33,038 nt of DNA, taken from NCBI RefSeq assembly GCF_001601825.1, contig NZ_LUJK01000038.1, forward strand, positions 1 to 33,038, read 5' to 3'. Shown here piece after piece: positions 17,825 through 26,780 of this stretch. A program made the translations under genes and the position numbers. This stretch comes from Limnobacter sp. CACIAM 66H1 (GTDB lineage: Bacteria > Pseudomonadota > Gammaproteobacteria > Burkholderiales > Burkholderiaceae_B). Within the stretch, counting starts at the first letter, position 1, and every line of letters starts with the position of its first letter. The notes under the pieces are model-generated. The model saw nothing but the letters and a program-made list of their open reading frames with translations. It was not told the origin of the DNA and did no database searches.

Positions 17825-17863
17825 AATAACGGGCTAAGCACATATTTTGATCAGGAGCAGTTC

Positions 17864-19384
17864 ATGACCACCATCAAGCAAGAAGACTTCATCAGCTCGA
17901 TTGCCGACGCTTTCCAGTACATTTCTTATTACCACCCACTGGATTACATTCAAGCCTTGGGTAAGGCTTACGAGCGCGAAGAAAGTGCTGCTGCCAAAGA
18001 CGCGATTGCGCAAATCCTGACGAACAGCCGCATGTGCGCCGAAGGCAAACGCCCTATTTGTCAAGACACCGGAATTGCCGTGGTGTTCCTCAAAGTGGGC
18101 ATGAATGTGCGTTGGGATTCAAAACTGAGCGTGAGCGAAATGGTCAACGAAGGCGTGCGCCGCGCCTACCTGCACCCTGACAACAAATTGCGTGCATCAG
18201 TGCTCCTCGACCCCGCGGGTGCCCGCAAAAACAGCAAAGACAACACACCCGCGGTGATTCACTATGAAATTGTGCCCGGCGACGATGTCGAAGTAATCTG
18301 TGCAGCCAAGGGTGGTGGCTCCGAAAACAAATCCAAAATGGTCATGCTTAACCCATCGGATTCCATCGTGGACTGGGTCCTGAAAACGGTACCCACCATG
18401 GGCGCAGGCTGGTGCCCGCCTGGCATTTTGGGAATTGGCATTGGTGGTACTCCCGAGAAAGCCATGCTGCTTGCCAAGGAAAGCCTGATGGCGCCTTGCG
18501 ATATTCATGAACTGTTGGCCCGTGGCCCGAACAACCGAATTGAGGAATTGCGCCTTGAGCTTTACGACAAAGTGAACTCACTGGGTATTGGCGCGCAAGG
18601 CCTGGGTGGCCTGACCACGGTTCTGGATGTCAAAATTCTCGACTACCCCACGCATGCTGCATCCTTGCCAATCGCAATGATTCCGAACTGTGCCGCCACC
18701 CGTCACGTCCACTTCCACTTGCACGGCGATGGCCCTGCCAAACTGGAAGCACCGAACATTTCCGACTGGCCACAAGTGAGCTGGACCGCTGACACCGAGA
18801 AAAGCAAACGTGTTGATCTGGACAAGCTGACCCCGGAAGAAGTGGCCAGCTGGAAACCCGGTCAAACCTTGCTATTGAACGGCAAAATGCTGACGGGCCG
18901 CGACGCTGCGCACAAACGCATCGCCGACATGCTGGCCAAGGGCGAGAAACTGCCCGTGGACTTCACCAACCGTGTGATCTATTACGTGGGCCCAGTCGAC
19001 CCTGTGCGCGAGGAAGCCGTTGGACCTGCAGGCCCCACCACCGCGACACGCATGGACAAGTTCACCCGCATGATGCTGGAAAAAACAGGACTGATCGCCA
19101 TGGTGGGCAAAGCCGAACGTGGGCCTGTCGCCATCGAAGCAATCCGCGACAACAAATCAGCTTATTTGATGGCTGTGGGTGGCGCGGCTTATTTGGTGTC
19201 CAAAGCGATTACGAACTCTAAAGTGGTGGGCTTTGAAGACCTGGGTATGGAAGCCATTTACGAATTCGAGATCAAGGACATGCCAGTCACTGTGGCCGTG
19301 GACAGCACGGGTATATCTGTGCACAACACCGGCCCCAAAGAATGGCAAGCCAAGATCGGGAAAATTCCGGTCAGCGTGGCCTGA
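17864..19384 (+). CDS. fumA: Class I fumarate hydratase (iron-sulfur)
   Basis: TCA-cycle enzyme that hydrates fumarate to L-malate using an oxygen-sensitive [4Fe-4S] cluster. The 506-residue chain joins the alpha and beta regions found as separate subunits in some relatives. The three candidate cluster cysteines are Cys66 in RPICQDTG, Cys184 in GAGWCPPG and Cys276 in IPNCAATRHVHFHLHGDGP. The C-terminal half carries GRDAAHKRIADML and YYVGPVDP, typical of the beta region. AGGAG six bases before the ATG fixes the start. It is convergent with the small peptidase gene, with 12 bases between stops. A class II fumarase may exist elsewhere, as is common in Burkholderiales. Confidence 0.96.
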   Translation: MTTIKQEDFISSIADAFQYISYYHPLDYIQALGKAYEREESAAAKDAIAQILTNSRMCAEGKRPICQDTGIAVVFLKVGMNVRWDSKLSVSEMVNEGVRRAYLHPDNKLRASVLLDPAGARKNSKDNTPAVIHYEIVPGDDVEVICAAKGGGSENKSKMVMLNPSDSIVDWVLKTVPTMGAGWCPPGILGIGIGGTPEKAMLLAKESLMAPCDIHELLARGPNNRIEELRLELYDKVNSLGIGAQGLGGLTTVLDVKILDYPTHAASLPIAMIPNCAATRHVHFHLHGDGPAKLEAPNISDWPQVSWTADTEKSKRVDLDKLTPEEVASWKPGQTLLLNGKMLTGRDAAHKRIADMLAKGEKLPVDFTNRVIYYVGPVDPVREEAVGPAGPTTATRMDKFTRMMLEKTGLIAMVGKAERGPVAIEAIRDNKSAYLMAVGGAAYLVSKAITNSKVVGFEDLGMEAIYEFEIKDMPVTVAVDSTGISVHNTGPKEWQAKIGKIPVSVA

Positions 19385-19396
19385 TACCCCCCGAGA

Positions 19397-20170
19397 TCAC
19401 TGACCCACTCTGGTCCTGCGCCACCATCTTGGCAAGGCGCAGGCCAGCACTGCAACCGTCAGCAAAACCGACACCTCGAATCCATACAGCGTGTCGCCTG
19501 CATAGTCACCCACATCAACGGCAACGGGCCAACTTTCAACCACAGCTTTTACCGTGGAATCGTTTGAATCGACGGGCAATGTGTCGCTGGGCACCAAGGC
19601 GGCCAACACCTCTGCATCGCTTAACTGCATGGCCAAATCACTGAATGTGTCCGAGAAATCCTCTGCGATCAGGTTCGACTCGCCTGCCTTGATTTTTGCG
19701 AGCCGCAAGGTGCCCTCGGGATGCTGGATACTTTTGGTTTCACCCAGCAAAAAAGAGGCACCCGAGACAGGGTCTCGCCCCAGGCCCAACATCAGCTTTG
19801 CGCCAAACAAATCGGCCTGCAGTTCCATGTCACGCATCAGTTTGGAATAATCGCGCTTTGAATCGAACGACAACATGAATTCATCGAAGGTCGAGACGAT
19901 CCCGTATTGCTGCTGGATTTCCTGGGTTTTTTGGGGATGTTTCAACACAAGGTGACCATACTCATGGGCTATCAAAAAAGCCAGTTGATCGCTGCTCATG
20001 AATTGGATTCGGTCAAGTCCGACACTTAAATTTGCGGCGCCCTGCTCATCAACCCAGGTTCCGACCATCGTGCTGTTTTGAATGAAATGGACCTGCGTGG
20101 GCGCACCATTGAAAAAATGGTTGTCGAACAACACGCTGAGCTTGAGTACTTCCAGCGAATGATCTGCCAT
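19397..20170 (-). CDS. M48-like zinc metallopeptidase, uncharacterised
   Basis: A 257-residue protein with HEYGH at 69-73, the HEXXH zinc site, and Glu116 in MELQADLFGA as the third ligand, the arrangement of M48 peptidases. Unlike HtpX there are no N-terminal membrane helices, and no signal peptide. One hydrophobic helix lies at about 228-247, followed by PRWWRRTRVGQ, suggesting a tail anchor. A ribosome site GGGAGGG lies about seven bases before the ATG. Substrate and role are unknown; proteolysis of a membrane-associated or cytoplasmic target is an inference. It is monocistronic in appearance, between fumarase and prpE. Confidence 0.72.
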   Translation of the reverse strand: MADHSLEVLKLSVLFDNHFFNGAPTQVHFIQNSTMVGTWVDEQGAANLSVGLDRIQFMSSDQLAFLIAHEYGHLVLKHPQKTQEIQQQYGIVSTFDEFMLSFDSKRDYSKLMRDMELQADLFGAKLMLGLGRDPVSGASFLLGETKSIQHPEGTLRLAKIKAGESNLIAEDFSDTFSDLAMQLSDAEVLAALVPSDTLPVDSNDSTVKAVVESWPVAVDVGDYAGDTLYGFEVSVLLTVAVLACALPRWWRRTRVGQ

Positions 20171-20245
20171 TCAGTTGCCCTCCCTGAAACGGCCGGTGAC
20201 AACCCATTAAAGCATGTTTTAAAACACACCACAAAACAGAAACAA

Positions 20246-20261
20246 GCCCGGCTTTCCGGGC
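20246..20261 (-). terminator. Terminator-like hairpin after prpE
   Basis: GCCCGG and CCGGGC pair around a four-base loop, extended by A:T pairs, about 30 bases after the prpE stop. The T-rich tail on the minus strand is short (TTGTTTC). Confidence 0.6.
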
Positions 20262-20291
20262 CTGTTTTCAAGCTTCATGGACGTACTTTGC

Positions 20292-22205
20292 TCATGCCAT
20301 GGCAGTTTTGATTTGCGCCAGCGCAGTGGGGTCTTCAATCGTAGTCATGTCGCCAGGATCGCGGCCTTCACAAACCGCCTGAATTGACCGTCGCAGCAAT
20401 TTGCCGGAACGTGTCTTGGGCAGCACATTCACAAAATACACTCGGGCGGGTCTGGCCACTGCACCCAGCTGGGAATCCACTACCTTCATGATCTCTGCTT
20501 CCAGAGTTTTGGCCTGGGCCCCATCCACCGCATCGGCCGACTTCAAAATGGCAAAAGCCACTGCCACCTGCCCTTTCACCTGATCGGCCACGCCCACTAC
20601 GGCCACTTCAGCGACCGCGGGGTGGGAGGAAATACTTTCCTCGATTTCGCGAGTGCCCAAACGGTGACCCGCCACGTTGATCACATCGTCCGTGCGACCA
20701 AGAATAAAGAAATACCCGTCTTCATCGCGAATACCCCAATCGAAGGTGGAATAAACCTGTCGGGTTTTAAAACTCGACCAGTAGGTTTTCACAAACCGCT
20801 CATCATCGCCCCACACGGTTTGCATACAACCGGGCGGCAGTGGCCCTTCAATCGCCACCACACCTTTTTCATTCGCTTTACAGGGCTGAGCAGTTTCTTC
20901 GTTCAACACATTCACGTTGAATCCAAACACGGGCACACCGGGGCTACCCAGCTTGCCAGGCATTTCTTCAATGCCGCGTTGCACTGCAAGAATTGGCCAG
21001 CCAGTTTCCGTTTGCCAATAGTTATCTACAATTGGTTTTCCAATCGCACCCGAAATCCAGTCAGAGGTCGTTTCATCCAAAGGTTCGCCAGCCAAAAACA
21101 GCGCCTTCAGTGAACTCAAGTCGTATTTGCTCAAGTAAGCGGGATCCTGCTTCTTCAATACCCGCACCGCGGTTGGTGCAGAGAACAACACCGATACCTT
21201 GTGATCCTGAACGATCTTCCACCAAATACCTGCATCGGGTCGAATGGGAACGCCCTCGTACATCACGGTGGCCATGCCGGCAATCAAGGGGCCGTAAATA
21301 ATGTAGCTGTGCCCCACCACCCATCCAATGTCACTGGTGGCAAAGAATGTTTTTCCTTTTTCCCCCATGAAAATGTACTTCATCGAAGCAGCAAGGGCCA
21401 CGGCATAACCGCCCACATCGCGCTGCACACCCTTGGGTTTACCTGTGGTACCACTGGTGTAGAGAATGTAACTCGTGTCAGTCGCCTGAAGCCAGGTCAC
21501 TGGCACTTTGGCAGTGGCCAGTTCTTTGCGCAAGGCGGCGTAATCTTGATCGCGCCCGGCCACACTGCTGAATGGCACCAAACCCCGGTTGACCATCAAT
21601 ACATGGCCTGGCTTGTAGCTTGAGCGCTCGATCGCCTCGTCCAACAATGGTTTGTAAGCCACGGCTTTGCCAGCGCGTGAACCTGCATCGGCCGACACAA
21701 TCACCTTCGGCTTCGCATCTTCAATTCGCGACGCAAGGCTGTGAGAAGCAAACCCACCGAATACCACGGAATGAATTGCACCGATTCGGGCACAGGCCAA
21801 AATCGCAAAAGTCGCTTCAGGAATCATGGGCATGTAGATCAACACCCTGTCGCCCTTTTTCACACCCATCTTTTGCAGCATGGCAGCCGCAATTTGCACC
21901 TCCTGGTGCAATTGGCGGAAGGTATACACTTTTTCCTGATCTACTTCAGTAGACACGTAGATGAGTGCGGGCTTGTCGCCCAACTGGTCAAGATGCCGAT
22001 CCACGGCGTTGTAACACAAGTTGGTTTCCCCACCTACATACCAGGCCGCGAAGGGTGGTCTGCTGTCATCCAGCACCTTCTCAAACGGTTTTTGCCAGTG
22101 AATCAAATCCGCCTGTCGGGCCCAAAAACCCTTGGGATTGCGAATGGATTCATCATACAAATTCTGATATGTCCCGTTGGACTGATACTTCGCTTGCTCA
22201 ACCAC
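20292..22205 (-). CDS. prpE: Propionyl-CoA synthetase
   Basis: AMP-forming propionate:CoA ligase, 637 residues, closely related to Acs but distinct from the acs gene in this window. The P-loop is YTSGTTGKPKG, the second core motif is DNYWQTETGWP, the hinge GRTDDVINVAGHRLGTREIEE, and the catalytic Lys lies in [12 protein letters not shown]. The C-terminus DMTTIEDPTAL and the EGPLPPGCMQTVW stretch are hallmarks of PrpE proteins, which favour propionate over acetate. The GTG start has GAGGAG eight bases upstream. It is divergent from the iron-binding protein gene. No methylcitrate-cycle gene lies beside it. Confidence 0.95.
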   Translation of the reverse strand: MVEQAKYQSNGTYQNLYDESIRNPKGFWARQADLIHWQKPFEKVLDDSRPPFAAWYVGGETNLCYNAVDRHLDQLGDKPALIYVSTEVDQEKVYTFRQLHQEVQIAAAMLQKMGVKKGDRVLIYMPMIPEATFAILACARIGAIHSVVFGGFASHSLASRIEDAKPKVIVSADAGSRAGKAVAYKPLLDEAIERSSYKPGHVLMVNRGLVPFSSVAGRDQDYAALRKELATAKVPVTWLQATDTSYILYTSGTTGKPKGVQRDVGGYAVALAASMKYIFMGEKGKTFFATSDIGWVVGHSYIIYGPLIAGMATVMYEGVPIRPDAGIWWKIVQDHKVSVLFSAPTAVRVLKKQDPAYLSKYDLSSLKALFLAGEPLDETTSDWISGAIGKPIVDNYWQTETGWPILAVQRGIEEMPGKLGSPGVPVFGFNVNVLNEETAQPCKANEKGVVAIEGPLPPGCMQTVWGDDERFVKTYWSSFKTRQVYSTFDWGIRDEDGYFFILGRTDDVINVAGHRLGTREIEESISSHPAVAEVAVVGVADQVKGQVAVAFAILKSADAVDGAQAKTLEAEIMKVVDSQLGAVARPARVYFVNVLPKTRSGKLLRRSIQAVCEGRDPGDMTTIEDPTALAQIKTAMA

Positions 22206-22380
22206 AGCACTGTCTCCTCATTCTTGTTGCACCCAATGTAGAAACTCGCGCTTACGGCACTCTGACTACCGCAAAAATTATTGTTAAACGAGAACACTTC
22301 TTGTTACATAAATGATTACTATTTGCTAGACTAGCGCTATCAAATTTCAACCAACCACATTCAGGAAAGTCCTTATCACC

Positions 22381-23415
22381 ATGAATAACACTTTCAAAAA
22401 GCTGATTTCAGTCTCTATCGCTGGTTTGATCGGCGTGAGTGCTGCCGCGCAAGCGAACGAGAAGGTCATCAACCTGTACTCGGCCCGCCATTACTCAACC
22501 GATGAAAAAATGTATGAGGACTTCACCAAGCAAACAGGCATTGCCATCAAGCGCCTGGAGTTGGGTGACGAAGCACTGCTTGAACGCATGCGCAGCGAAG
22601 GTGCCCGCAGCCCGGCCGACGTGGTATTGCTGGTAGATGCCGCCCGCCTTGCCACAGCCCAGCAGGATGGCTTGTTTCAGCCCGTGAAATCCAAAGTATT
22701 GAGCGACAAGATTCCTGCACAATTTACGGGTGAAAACGGTTTGTGGTACGCGTTCTCAGCGCGCAGCCGTGTCATTGTTTACAACAAGGCCAACATCGAT
22801 CCCAAACTGGCCCAGAACTATGAAGACCTGGCCAAACCCGCGTTGAAGGGCAAAGTTTGCACACGCACCGGTTCACATCCTTACATGCTTTCTCTGATGA
22901 GCAGCATGATCAGCCATTTGGGCGAGAAAGGCGCTGAAACCTGGGCACAAGGCGTGGTGGCCAACATGGCGCGAAGCCCCAAAGGCGGTGACACTGACCA
23001 AATCCGCGCGGTCGCGACTGGTGAGTGCGGTGTGGCTTTGACCAACAGCTACTACTGGGTTCGCCTGATGAATTCCTCCAAACCTGAAGACAAAGAAGTC
23101 GTCTCCAAGGTTGGCTTCATTTGGCCAAACCAGAACAGCTATGGCGTACACATGAACGTGTCTGGTGGCGCTGTGGCCAAAAATGCCCCCAATCGCGAGG
23201 GTGCTATCAAATTTCTGGAATACCTGGCCAGCGATTCTGCCCAAAAATACTTTGCAAATGGCAACAATGAGTGGCCCACAGTACCTGGCGTGAAAGTGGA
23301 CAACCCCGCACTGGAGTCACTGGGACCCTTCAAGCAAGACGTAACCCCCGCCAAAACACTGGCTGCCAATACAGCCTTGTCACAGCAAATCATGGACCGT
23401 GTGGGCTACAAGTAA
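22381..23415 (+). CDS. Ferric-iron ABC transporter substrate-binding protein (FutA/FbpA-like)
   Basis: Periplasmic binding protein of 344 residues for ferric iron. The signal peptide has KK at residues 6-7, a hydrophobic core and an AQAN cleavage region near residue 26. The mature protein begins VINLYSARHYSTDE, where the Tyr and His residues are iron-ligand candidates, and continues with YNKANIDPKLAQNYEDL and NSYYWVRLM, whose tandem Tyr pair is a conserved iron-ligand motif in this family. WPNQNSYGVHMNVSGGAV matches the hinge segment. AGGAAA upstream supports the ATG. The permease and ATPase genes are absent next to it, so it must pair with a transporter elsewhere. A terminator follows at 23449-23482. 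Confidence 0.93.
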   Translation: MNNTFKKLISVSIAGLIGVSAAAQANEKVINLYSARHYSTDEKMYEDFTKQTGIAIKRLELGDEALLERMRSEGARSPADVVLLVDAARLATAQQDGLFQPVKSKVLSDKIPAQFTGENGLWYAFSARSRVIVYNKANIDPKLAQNYEDLAKPALKGKVCTRTGSHPYMLSLMSSMISHLGEKGAETWAQGVVANMARSPKGGDTDQIRAVATGECGVALTNSYYWVRLMNSSKPEDKEVVSKVGFIWPNQNSYGVHMNVSGGAVAKNAPNREGAIKFLEYLASDSAQKYFANGNNEWPTVPGVKVDNPALESLGPFKQDVTPAKTLAANTALSQQIMDRVGYK

Positions 23416-23448
23416 ACAAATCCGGTAACTTACCGACAGTCCATCCGT

Positions 23449-23482
23449 AAAAAAGCCTCACATTTTTTGTGGGGCTTTTTTT
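23449..23482 (+). terminator. Intrinsic terminator after the iron-binding protein gene
   Basis: AAAAAAGCCTCACA pairs with TGTGGGGCTTTTTTT across a five-base loop, with one G:T pair, ending in a T-tract. Thirty-four bases after the stop codon. Confidence 0.85.
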
Positions 23483-23545
23483 GTTCACAAAACTGAAAGA
23501 AGCTTGCTACACTTCAAAACATCCATGTAACCGGCAAGTAAATTG

Positions 23546-24205
23546 GTGAAAAAAGCGAACGACAACAATAAAAACGCGGCGCCTACTCTCGAGACAAAAC
23601 GCCTGGGCACACGAAAAGTACCCAAAGAACAACGAATGAGCCAAATTCTGGATGTGGCAGGTTCCGTGTTCTCGCGTCACGGCTTTCACTCCACGAGTAT
23701 GGAGCAAATCGCAGAAGGTGCCGGCGTCACCAAACCCCTGCTTTACCGCTACTTTGGTTCCAAAGATGCGCTGTACCTGGCCACCATTACCCAAGTGGGC
23801 AATCACCTGATGTCAGGCCTCTCCTTGCTAATGGCCAACCCAAACCCCAAAGAGCGCCTGAAACTGATCATACTCAGCTTTCTGACGTTTGTAGAACGTC
23901 ACCGGGATGGTTGGTCTGTGTTGTACAACGAAGCGCTGACCAGCGTGGGACCGGTTGGCGAGAAGGTGGCTTTTTTCAGAAACAGCTTTATCGAAGCCTC
24001 GGCCAAAACCATCGAAGAACTCAACGACCCTTCAAAAGCCAAGAATGGCGATAAGGCTGGCATTCAGGCAGTGGCTTTGGCCAACATCATGGTGGGGGCT
24101 GTTGAAGCGGGTGCCCGGTGGTGGATTCAACATCCGGAAATTCCGATTCGAGACATGCAGAAAATGATTGAAACCAGTTTGATGCCCGGACTGTCGGAGA
24201 GATAG
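23546..24205 (+). CDS. TetR-family transcriptional regulator
   Basis: Predicted repressor of 219 residues. The helix-turn-helix covers about residues 31-75 (ILDVAGSVFSRHGFHSTSM, then EGAGVTKPLLYRYFGSKDAL), the normal TetR signature; the larger C-terminal ligand domain is family-divergent. The GTG at 23546 is preferred over a TTG one codon upstream, but neither has a strong ribosome site, so the exact start is uncertain. The N-terminal 30 residues are basic and poorly conserved. It is convergent with the maoC operon, and might control that fatty-acid operon or the iron-binding gene; neither is shown by the sequence. Confidence 0.85.
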   Translation: MKKANDNNKNAAPTLETKRLGTRKVPKEQRMSQILDVAGSVFSRHGFHSTSMEQIAEGAGVTKPLLYRYFGSKDALYLATITQVGNHLMSGLSLLMANPNPKERLKLIILSFLTFVERHRDGWSVLYNEALTSVGPVGEKVAFFRNSFIEASAKTIEELNDPSKAKNGDKAGIQAVALANIMVGAVEAGARWWIQHPEIPIRDMQKMIETSLMPGLSER

Positions 24206-24213
24206 CAGCGGTG

Positions 24214-24492
24214 TGTTGGCATTTGCAAAGTCACATACCCTGGTTTCTTTATCTGGCATTTGCAAAGTCGCATGCCCTCCTCCGCCAGAAAGCCTGACAC
24301 CCCCCTTTTTGTTGAACTCAACAGTCCTAAGCGAGCCCGCTAACACAGCGGGCGGGACTCGCTTTCGGCTTTCAGCCGAACAGACGGCGAATTCAACAAA
24401 CGGGCAGGCTTTCTTGAAGGCGGAGATAGGGCAAAGCGAACTTTGCAAATACTCACAAACAGATGGTGACGTGCGACTTGGCAAACAACCCC
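24214..24492. repeat. Large nested imperfect inverted repeat (MITE-like or double-terminator element)
   Basis: This fills most of the 342-base gap between convergent genes. The outer arms TTTGCAAAGTCACA (24221-24234) and TGCGACTTGGCAAA (24472-24485) match as inverted copies with two mismatches. The inner arms run from ATTTGCAAAGTCG (24258) to ACTTTGCAAAT (24440-24450) and continue inward through TCCGCC, AGAAAGCCTG and TTTGTTGAA with their complements. In the centre two hairpins sit side by side: GCGAGCCCGC to GCGGG...CTCGC (about 24331-24362), and TTCGGCT/AGCCGAA (24364-24380). No open reading frame of note is inside. Confidence 0.6.
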
Positions 24493-24547
24493 GGCGCAAT
24501 GAGTGACGCGCTGCAAACCTAACCAAGCCACTCATTCAATCAAAAAA

Positions 24548-25439
24548 TCAAGCCGCAATACTTCCCACCATCAACACTTTCGAATCACGCTCGGCCAGCA
24601 CTTCAAACTTCGAAGCGCCATCGGCTGTCACATGCTTCACCGAAATACCAGAAGGCAAAAACACCGGCTGCTTGAACGACAAATCAAACTTGCTGGCTCG
24701 AGAACCCAAACTGGCTTCAACAATGCTCAATGTTTTTGCTGCGGTCCACATACCGTGCACGATGGCCTGCTTGAAACCAAACATTTTCGCGGTTTGCGCA
24801 TACAGGTGAATCGGGTTGTAGTCATTGGACACCTTGGCGTACTTGCGGCCCTGGTTTTCAGGCACTTTCACGGCGGCGTATTGCGCACCCACTGCACTCA
24901 AAGGCTCAACTGGCGCAGGCTTGGTCAAGGGCTTGGGCATGCCCTTTACGCGGCACAAAATGGTCATCACACTGCTCCAGTGCACTTCCTCACCCACCAA
25001 AAACTGCGTGTGCACATCAAATTCCAGACCGAGCGAAATGCTGCGGGTGTCGCCCACAGTCACCACCACATCGTAGGGCACGCCATACTCCAAAGGCTTG
25101 GCGCACTCAATCGAGTTGTGCAAATGAACCATGCCCAACATGGGCATGGGGTGCTCAGGGCGACTCAGCAAATACATGTGCAGGGGCGAGGCCACCACCT
25201 GTGGCGCAGTTAAGGAAATTTCATCTTCCTTGAAACCGCACACAGCGTTGTACTGGCGTACCCACTCACGGTCGATGAACACTTTTTTTACCCGGGCACC
25301 CAGGCGTGCAGCCTGAGTGTCGGGTTTTGGTTTTTTTATTGGACGTGGTGGCAGCCTTCAGCAGCAGCGCCTTGCCATTTGGAAATTCAGACAGCTCGAA
25401 AAATTTCGCCGCTGCTTTCAGGGTGTCATTCACGCTCAT
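24548..25439 (-). pseudogene. MaoC-like (R)-specific enoyl-CoA hydratase, frameshifted in an A7 run
   Basis: Hydratase of the MaoC/hotdog family, expected to hydrate trans-2-enoyl-CoA. The gene starts at the ATG at 25439 (SVNDTLKAAAKFF) but changes frame at a run of seven A residues (25337-25331 on this strand), hitting a stop soon after. Removing one A joins it in phase to the second piece, a GTG-started frame at 25282: ...TTSNKK then PKPDTQAARL...FIDREWVRQYNAV. The joined product would be about 296 residues, normal for the family. The catalytic segment NDYNPIHLYAQTAKMFGF with VHGMW is intact in the second piece. It ends the fabG-thiolase-maoC operon, four bases after the thiolase stop. It could be a real mutation, a sequencing error, or slippage in the homopolymer. 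Confidence 0.8.
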
Positions 25440-25443
25440 GATT

Positions 25444-26724
25444 TCACTTCTCAAGAATTGCAGTTACACCGATACCACCGGCCGCACAAATGGAGATCAA
25501 GCCCTTGCCGCTGCCTTTTTCATTCAACAGCTTGGCCAATGTGCCCACAATGCGACCACCCGTGGCAGCAAATGGGTGTCCAACAGCCAGCGAACCACCT
25601 TTCACGTTCAGCTTGCTACGGTCAATTGAACCCAAGGCAGCATCCAAGCCCAGTTTTTCCTTACAGAACTTGGGGTCTTCCCAGCTCTTCAATGTACACA
25701 GCACCTGCGCAGCGAACGCTTCGTGAATTTCATAGAAGTCGAAGTCTTGCAGCTTCATATTGGCCTTCTTCAGCATGCGCGGCACAGCGTAAGCAGGCGC
25801 CATCAGCAGGCCCTCTTTGCCCGACACGAAATCAACACCAATTGTTTCACTGAAAGTGAGGTAAGCCAATGGCTGAATGCCACGTGCCTTGGCCCAGTCT
25901 TCAGAGGCCAACAACACAGCAGACGCGCCGTCGGTCAGCGGTGTAGAGTTACCGGCAGTCATCGTGCCCTTGCCGCTCTTGCGGTCAAACGCAGGCTTCA
26001 GGCCCTGAAGCTTTTCGACTGAAGAGTCAGCACGCAGATTGTTGTCGCGGGTCAAACCGTTGAATGGAACCACCAGGTCATCGAAGAAGCCTTCCTCGTA
26101 AGCTTTGGCAGCTTTCAAATGGCTGCTCACGGCCAGTTCATCTTGCTCTTCGCGAGTAATACCCCAGGTTTGTGCCATCACTTCACAGTGTGCACCCATG
26201 CTCATCTTGGTACGTGGCTCTGCATTGGCAGGTGGCAGCGGTGCCAGGTGCTTGGGGCGAATTTTCAACAAAGCAGCCAATTTGCCCTTGGTGTCGCGAG
26301 CGCGGTTGGCTTCCAGCAAAATTTTGCGCAACCCTTCGCTTACAGCGATTGGTGCGTCGGTGGTGGTGTCTACTCCACCGGCCATGCCCACTTCAATTTG
26401 TCCCAGAGCAATTTTGTTGGCCACTACGATGGCTGCTTCCAGACCAGTGCCACAAGCCTGCTGAATATCAAATGCAGGCGTTGCCGGGCTCAAGCCCGAG
26501 CCCAATACTGATTCACGGCACAGGGAAAAATCGCGGCTGTGCTTCACCACTGCACCAGCCACCACATCGCCCAGTTCTTCACCATGCAACTGGAACTTGT
26601 CAACGACACCGCGGAATGCTGCTGTCAGCATATCCTGGTTGGATTTGCCAATGTAGGCTGTGTTTGAACGTGCAAATGGAATGCGTGAACCGCCAATAAT
26701 GGCAACGCGACGACCGTGTTTCAT
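25444..26724 (-). CDS. Acetyl-CoA acetyltransferase (FadI-like thiolase)
   Basis: Thiolase of 426 residues that cleaves or forms 3-oxoacyl-CoA. The acyl-carrying Cys is residue 91 in QQACGTG; the histidine of IHEAFAAQ and that of GGSLAVGHPFAATGGR act in the active site, and the second Cys is in SICAAGGIGV. It is longer than ordinary biosynthetic thiolases and resembles the FadI group used in fatty-acid oxidation. It is preceded on its strand by the long FabG gene (56 bases) and followed by maoC (4 bases), so all three are probably one operon. FabG, MaoC and thiolase together could run beta-oxidation steps or, in reverse, supply polyhydroxyalkanoate precursors. Confidence 0.93.
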   Translation of the reverse strand: MKHGRRVAIIGGSRIPFARSNTAYIGKSNQDMLTAAFRGVVDKFQLHGEELGDVVAGAVVKHSRDFSLCRESVLGSGLSPATPAFDIQQACGTGLEAAIVVANKIALGQIEVGMAGGVDTTTDAPIAVSEGLRKILLEANRARDTKGKLAALLKIRPKHLAPLPPANAEPRTKMSMGAHCEVMAQTWGITREEQDELAVSSHLKAAKAYEEGFFDDLVVPFNGLTRDNNLRADSSVEKLQGLKPAFDRKSGKGTMTAGNSTPLTDGASAVLLASEDWAKARGIQPLAYLTFSETIGVDFVSGKEGLLMAPAYAVPRMLKKANMKLQDFDFYEIHEAFAAQVLCTLKSWEDPKFCKEKLGLDAALGSIDRSKLNVKGGSLAVGHPFAATGGRIVGTLAKLLNEKGSGKGLISICAAGGIGVTAILEK

Positions 26725-26780
26725 AGTTTTTCTCCAGATAATTTTTTAATTGCAGGCAGCGTATTCAGTGAATGAAAGAA

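Noticed and set aside
22281-22335. Fur box in front of the iron-binding protein
   Set aside because: AATGATTACTATTTG only loosely resembles the Fur consensus; a short palindrome GCTAGACTAGC is near, but neither is strong enough to call.
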